Shown in pieces: positions 5,776 to 8,614 of a stretch of DNA of 8,614 nucleotides (its first letter is position 1; each line of letters opens with the position of its first letter). Made by a program: the position numbers and the translations under genes. Origin of the DNA: Pseudomonadota bacterium (GTDB lineage Bacteria; Pseudomonadota; Gammaproteobacteria; JAKAQQ01). The notes below the pieces were generated by a model that had not been told where the DNA came from, made no database searches, and was given only the letters and a program-made list of their open reading frames with translations. The stretch is from assembly GCA_021828425.1 (NCBI GenBank), contig JAKARN010000050.1:1-8614 (forward strand), in the 5' to 3' direction.

Positions 5776-6773
5776 AACGCATAGACCAGAAGCGAGACCG
5801 CACCCAGCAGGAGCGCAGCAAAAAAGGTATGGCTGACAGCAAGCCAGCGCGGCATGCCAATTGTCGCCATGCTGACCCCGATGGTCACTTGAATGACCGT
5901 GAGACCCGCGACCACGGCACTCATCAACCTAACGGTCCTTCTCCGGCAGCGGACCCAAAGGGCTGCCGCCCACGCCATCACAGTGACGGAAACCACGAGC
6001 GCCCCGAGACGGTGCAGGAAGTAGATCGCCGCCCGTGCACGCAGTGGGAGCGTGCCCCCTTGGTAATTGACACCCAGACGGTTCCAGAGCACGAAAGCCC
6101 GTCCGTACGCAAGGTGCTGAGGCCACCAGCGACCGAGACAGGTCGGGAAATCCGGACAACCGACCCAAGCGTAATGCGTACTGGTCCAAGCCCCAAGGAA
6201 GATCTGAATCACTAGGAAGGAAAGCGCAACGAGCCCTATCCTGCGTCCCCATGGAGACAGGACCTCCCCCCGCCAGCTGAAGGTGCCGGTGTCTCGAGCC
6301 CAGAGGAGAAGCAAGCAGTCCCAGATCAAAAGCGCTCCCAGTAGGTGTCCGACCACAACGAGTGGCTCGAGCTCAAGGGTGACGGTCCACATGCCCAGAG
6401 CCGCTTGCAGGACGACGAGTCCCAGGATGACCCAAGGGAGCCTCCGCGGCCGCTGCTCCCGCTGGCGCGCTTTGGAAAGTGACAATAGCGCGATCACCAA
6501 GATCACAAGACCGAGACCGCCGGCAAGGTAACGGTGGAACATCTCCTTGAAGGCCTGAGCTGGACGGAGCGGCCGACCGGGGTGCAATCGGTCGGCTTGT
6601 CGAATGGCCATTGCCCGGGTCGGTACCACCAGGTGTCCATAGCATGCGGGCCAGCTTGGACAGGACAGACCTGCATTGGACAGCCGGACATAGGCCCCCA
6701 CGGCTATCAGCGCCAGTGTCCAGACGATTGCCAGTGCCGTAAATACCCGGAACCAGTCCCAGCGCCTGCGCAT
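5748..6773 (-). CDS. ctaA: Heme A synthase (CtaA/COX15)
   Basis: CtaA oxidises the C8 methyl of heme O to a formyl group, giving heme A for cytochrome aa3. The 341-residue membrane protein has two related four-helix halves. The expected heme-ligand histidines are all present: His80 (EMFHRYLAG), His143 (VVVGHLLGA), His254 (YFLHRLGAL) and His315 (AVSHTFFAA). Both extracytoplasmic cysteine pairs are there too: Cys38/Cys44 (SCPSWPAC) and Cys206/Cys212 (GCPDFPTC), as in the cysteine-containing CtaA class. Asn33 in RLSNAGLSC and Gln123/Thr130 in the QAALGMWTVT helix are also family-typical. The ATG overlaps the TGA of the Sco-like gene by one base (TGATG), so the two are coupled. With ctaB downstream it forms a complete heme B to heme A route. 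Confidence 0.97.
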   Translation of the reverse strand: MRRRWDWFRVFTALAIVWTLALIAVGAYVRLSNAGLSCPSWPACYGHLVVPTRAMAIRQADRLHPGRPLRPAQAFKEMFHRYLAGGLGLVILVIALLSLSKARQREQRPRRLPWVILGLVVLQAALGMWTVTLELEPLVVVGHLLGALLIWDCLLLLWARDTGTFSWRGEVLSPWGRRIGLVALSFLVIQIFLGAWTSTHYAWVGCPDFPTCLGRWWPQHLAYGRAFVLWNRLGVNYQGGTLPLRARAAIYFLHRLGALVVSVTVMAWAAALWVRCRRRTVRLMSAVVAGLTVIQVTIGVSMATIGMPRWLAVSHTFFAALLLGAVSLLVYALWTPAPSPR

Positions 6774-7384
6774 CAGCTGATCTCGGAAACGGAGAGCAAG
6801 CGTTTGAGATCATGGAGCAATCCGGCCGGATTGACAGCGGCCGGATACGACATCATGAGGTTACCCATGGGATCGACTAAATAGATACGCTGCCCGAGGT
6901 GAGCATGTGACGCCTTGAAAAACTGTCGGATAAAATCCCGGCCGGTCCGGCCCCTAGCCATGACGATGGTGAGATCTGGGTCCTCGACCCTGAGAAATGC
7001 GAGCTTCCGTGGGTGCTGGGTCACCACATAGAGACGTTGCACACGGCGAATCTGCTCCCCCAAGGCGAGGCGGATCTGGCGGGTAGCATAAATCGCCGCC
7101 CGGCAATCGGGATCGCAATTAGCTCCGCCGATGTAAACCAAGGTCCAACGACCATGAAAATAGCGGGAGCCGTCGGCTTGGGGACCGGCAATCCACTGGA
7201 GCGGGGTGATCCGCAGTTTGACCGGCGGGGTAATCAGGTTCCCATAGTTTGTGGTCTGACCTACCCCCCACTGGTCTACATTGACGTACCAAAGCCCGGC
7301 GATCATGAAAGGCAAGGCAAAAACGCCAATCAGGGCGACCCAGATAGCCCATCGCGGGAAGAAAGACTGGCGGGTTGCGTTCAT
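6773..7384 (-). CDS. Sco-like thioredoxin-fold membrane protein, probable copper/thiol assembly factor for cytochrome oxidase
   Basis: A 203-residue protein with one N-terminal membrane anchor (about residues 13-34) and a periplasmic thioredoxin-like domain. The start of that domain reads WTLVYIGGANCDPDC, giving a CxxxC pair at Cys90/Cys94, the spacing used by SCO1/SenC proteins to bind Cu(I) for the CuA centre. Downstream, SHAHLGQRIYLVDPMGNL (159-176) resembles the Sco segment whose His is the third copper ligand, so His160 or His162 could serve. It diverges from true SenC and corresponds to the uncharacterised protein often found between SURF1 and CtaA in pseudomonad-type clusters. GGAAG lies eight bases before the ATG, and the start overlaps the SURF1 stop by four bases (ATGA). 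Copper binding is inferred from residue pattern and context; a thiol-disulfide role is the main alternative. Confidence 0.8.
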   Translation of the reverse strand: MNATRQSFFPRWAIWVALIGVFALPFMIAGLWYVNVDQWGVGQTTNYGNLITPPVKLRITPLQWIAGPQADGSRYFHGRWTLVYIGGANCDPDCRAAIYATRQIRLALGEQIRRVQRLYVVTQHPRKLAFLRVEDPDLTIVMARGRTGRDFIRQFFKASHAHLGQRIYLVDPMGNLMMSYPAAVNPAGLLHDLKRLLSVSEIS

Positions 7385-8136
7385 GAAGGAGACTTCCGCT
7401 GCAGGTTAAGGCCGATCCACACGCCCAGAACAACTAAGGCCAAGATTGTCCATTGCACAGCATAGCCGAAATGCTGCTCGGGTCCGATTTTCTTGATCGG
7501 CCTCCACTGGCGGACGAAGCCACCTGGCTGATGGGGACCCAGTAACAGCACGAGATGCGTAAGTCGGTGCCGATAAAGCGCCTCTAAGTAACGATGGGAA
7601 GGGTAGAGGACCGGCTTAGGCCAATGGGGAGGGACTGGTCCGCGTCCGAGGCGGAGCGCGGGGCGCGGGATCCGGCCGGCGTATCCCACGAGTCGAACGG
7701 TTCCATGGGGAAGCTGTTTATCCAAGTCCTTCCGCGTCGCACCCAACGGACTAGTGGGTATCCATCCACGGTCGACCGGAATCCAGGCCAGGCTCGCACG
7801 GGGCCGGAAAACACTCACGACCTCTGAGCCGATTTCGTTTCGATGGTAAAGGTCGATGAGAAGAAGGTCCCTTTTCCGGAGATACCGTCCTTGAATGGAG
7901 ATCCGCTCAAAGGGTGCGGTAGAAAATCCTGGGGACCAGGGCGCAGACCGTGCCCGGGCACTTGTTTGAAGCGTCCTTAGCTGGCTTTCGCCATGCCAAG
8001 CAGCATGCCACTGCCAATGTGCGAGAAAACTAAATCCCACGATCAGGATCCAGGCCGCAATGGTGGGCCACCACCTCGGTCGAAAGCGCCAGCCGATCAT
8101 CCACAGTCCACCATGGTCATGGAGCGTAAAACCCAT
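7381..8136 (-). CDS. SURF1 family cytochrome oxidase biogenesis protein
   Basis: SURF1 proteins help deliver or hold heme A for insertion into subunit I of aa3-type oxidases. The 251-residue product has the family layout: a basic stretch RFRPRWWPT, a first membrane helix (about 23-39), a periplasmic domain of about 180 residues, and a second helix in the conserved closing motif GPEQHFGYAVQWTILALVVL (about residues 221-240). Family-typical phrases include PFERISIQGRYL, IPVDRGWIP and VRLVGYAGRIPRP. I keep ATG 8136, but ATG 8100 (residue 13) would begin closer to the conserved part; neither has a strong ribosome site. It is divergent from the DUF2909 gene, with 47 bases between the two starts. 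It precedes the Sco-like gene, ctaA and ctaB, all overlapping, so these four probably form one transcript. Confidence 0.93.
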   Translation of the reverse strand: MGFTLHDHGGLWMIGWRFRPRWWPTIAAWILIVGFSFLAHWQWHAAWHGESQLRTLQTSARARSAPWSPGFSTAPFERISIQGRYLRKRDLLLIDLYHRNEIGSEVVSVFRPRASLAWIPVDRGWIPTSPLGATRKDLDKQLPHGTVRLVGYAGRIPRPALRLGRGPVPPHWPKPVLYPSHRYLEALYRHRLTHLVLLLGPHQPGGFVRQWRPIKKIGPEQHFGYAVQWTILALVVLGVWIGLNLQRKSPS

Positions 8137-8183
8137 GGCATACTAGGGCTCGGCTCCGCTCACCGAGGTCCCCGGTCGCAGCC

Positions 8184-8405
8184 ATGCTTTTCAAGATCGT
8201 CATTGTCGCGCTCTTCATCGTGATCGTCGCCACCTTGTTTCAAGGACTGTGGTTCCTGTTCAAGGATCGAGGAGAAAGCACCCGCACGGTCCGGGCTCTG
8301 TCCTGGCGGATCGGACTTTCCCTCGTCCTTTTTCTGCTACTGATGCTGGGTTATTGGCTTGGCTGGATCCATCCGCATGGCATCCAGCCCGGTATGCCGG
8401 GATAG
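8184..8405 (+). CDS. Small twin-transmembrane protein (DUF2909-like)
   Basis: A 73-residue protein made almost entirely of two hydrophobic helices: about residues 3-24 (LFKIVIVALFIVIVATLFQG) and 43-62 (RIGLSLVLFLLLMLGYWLGW). A short charged loop (KDRGESTRTVRA) joins them. The architecture, size and position between coxC and surf1 match the DUF2909 'twin transmembrane' family found in proteobacterial aa3 oxidase clusters. Its function is unknown; a role in oxidase assembly is only guilt by association. It lies on the opposite strand to every other gene of the cluster. It is divergent from surf1, and its TAG is 16 bases from the coxC stop. The ribosome site is weak (GAGG about 15 bases before the ATG). 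The intergenic 8137-8183 has no clear promoter, only a small CTCGG/CCGAG dyad (8149-8153, 8163-8167). Confidence 0.82.
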   Translation: MLFKIVIVALFIVIVATLFQGLWFLFKDRGESTRTVRALSWRIGLSLVLFLLLMLGYWLGWIHPHGIQPGMPG

Positions 8406-8421
8406 CTGTGCCTGACCCGAT

Positions 8422-8614
8422 TCAGAGCCAATACACGAAGATAAAAAGACCCAGCCAGACGATATCGACGAAGTGCCAGTACCAGGAGACCGCCTCAAAG
8501 GCGAAGTGACGCTCTGGCGTGAAATGCCCACGTAATACTCGGACCAGAATCACCGTCAACATGATCACGCCAATCGTGACGTGCAGGCCATGGAAACCGG
8601 TCAAAATAAAAAAG
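8422..8614 (-). CDS. coxC: Cytochrome c oxidase subunit III, C-terminal part only
   Basis: The last 63 residues of subunit III of a heme-copper cytochrome c oxidase; the start lies beyond the right edge. Visible are the last two membrane helices. [19 protein letters not shown] includes the family His pattern GFHGLHV. After the loop [14 protein letters not shown] comes the signature [20 protein letters not shown]. The C-terminus ends right after VYWL, normal for the family, so the gene looks intact at this end. A TTG at 8602-8604 should not be taken as a start, because the conserved sequence continues upstream in frame. It should head, or closely precede, the surf1-to-ctaB transcript, with the DUF2909 gene lying antisense between them. 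Confidence 0.95.
   Translation of the reverse strand, partial: FFILTGFHGLHVTIGVIMLTVILVRVLRGHFTPERHFAFEAVSWYWHFVDIVWLGLFIFVYWL

Noticed and set aside
8149..8167. CTCGG/CCGAG dyad between surf1 and the DUF2909 gene
   Set aside because: Five-base arms in GC-rich DNA are expected by chance, and no T-run follows.

Overview
The window comes from a proteobacterium, most likely a Gammaproteobacterium or a close relative such as the Acidithiobacillia. The evidence is a sigma-32 (RpoH) with a perfect RpoH-box signature, an aa3-type oxidase assembly cluster in the order familiar from pseudomonads, and type IVb pilus genes. I cannot name the genus. Genes are packed tightly, many overlap by a few bases, and no rRNA, tRNA, insertion sequence or CRISPR array is visible.

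Left block (1-2536, minus strand, running off the left edge): the start of a type IVb pilus operon. Its order is a TcpQ/PilL-type protein with an N-terminal membrane anchor, a second smaller TcpQ-domain protein with a signal peptide, and an outer-membrane lipoprotein secretin of the PilN/TcpC/BfpB type. The secretin is cut by the window edge and has no stop codon here. The TcpQ-secretin adjacency matches the tcpQ-tcpC arrangement of toxin-coregulated pilus loci. Here the TcpQ module is duplicated, and the first copy carries a segment resembling the C-terminal domain of VirB9/TrbG/CagX.

Middle block (2537-4833, plus strand): anmK (peptidoglycan recycling kinase) followed by rpoH (heat-shock sigma factor). 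The 102-base gap between them holds a near-perfect CIRCE operator (3881-3907). An extended -10 promoter element (TGCTAAAAT) is embedded in its right arm. This predicts that the HrcA repressor controls transcription of the heat-shock sigma factor itself, linking two chaperone-control circuits. It is the most interesting feature of the window.

Right block (4855-8614): mainly minus strand. The order of transcription is coxC (C-terminal end only), then surf1, a Sco-like thiol protein, ctaA (heme A synthase) and ctaB (heme O synthase). These genes insert and build the cofactors of an aa3-type cytochrome c oxidase. A small twin-transmembrane protein of the DUF2909 type sits on the plus strand between coxC and surf1. 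rpoH and ctaB converge with only 21 bases between them and no visible terminator.
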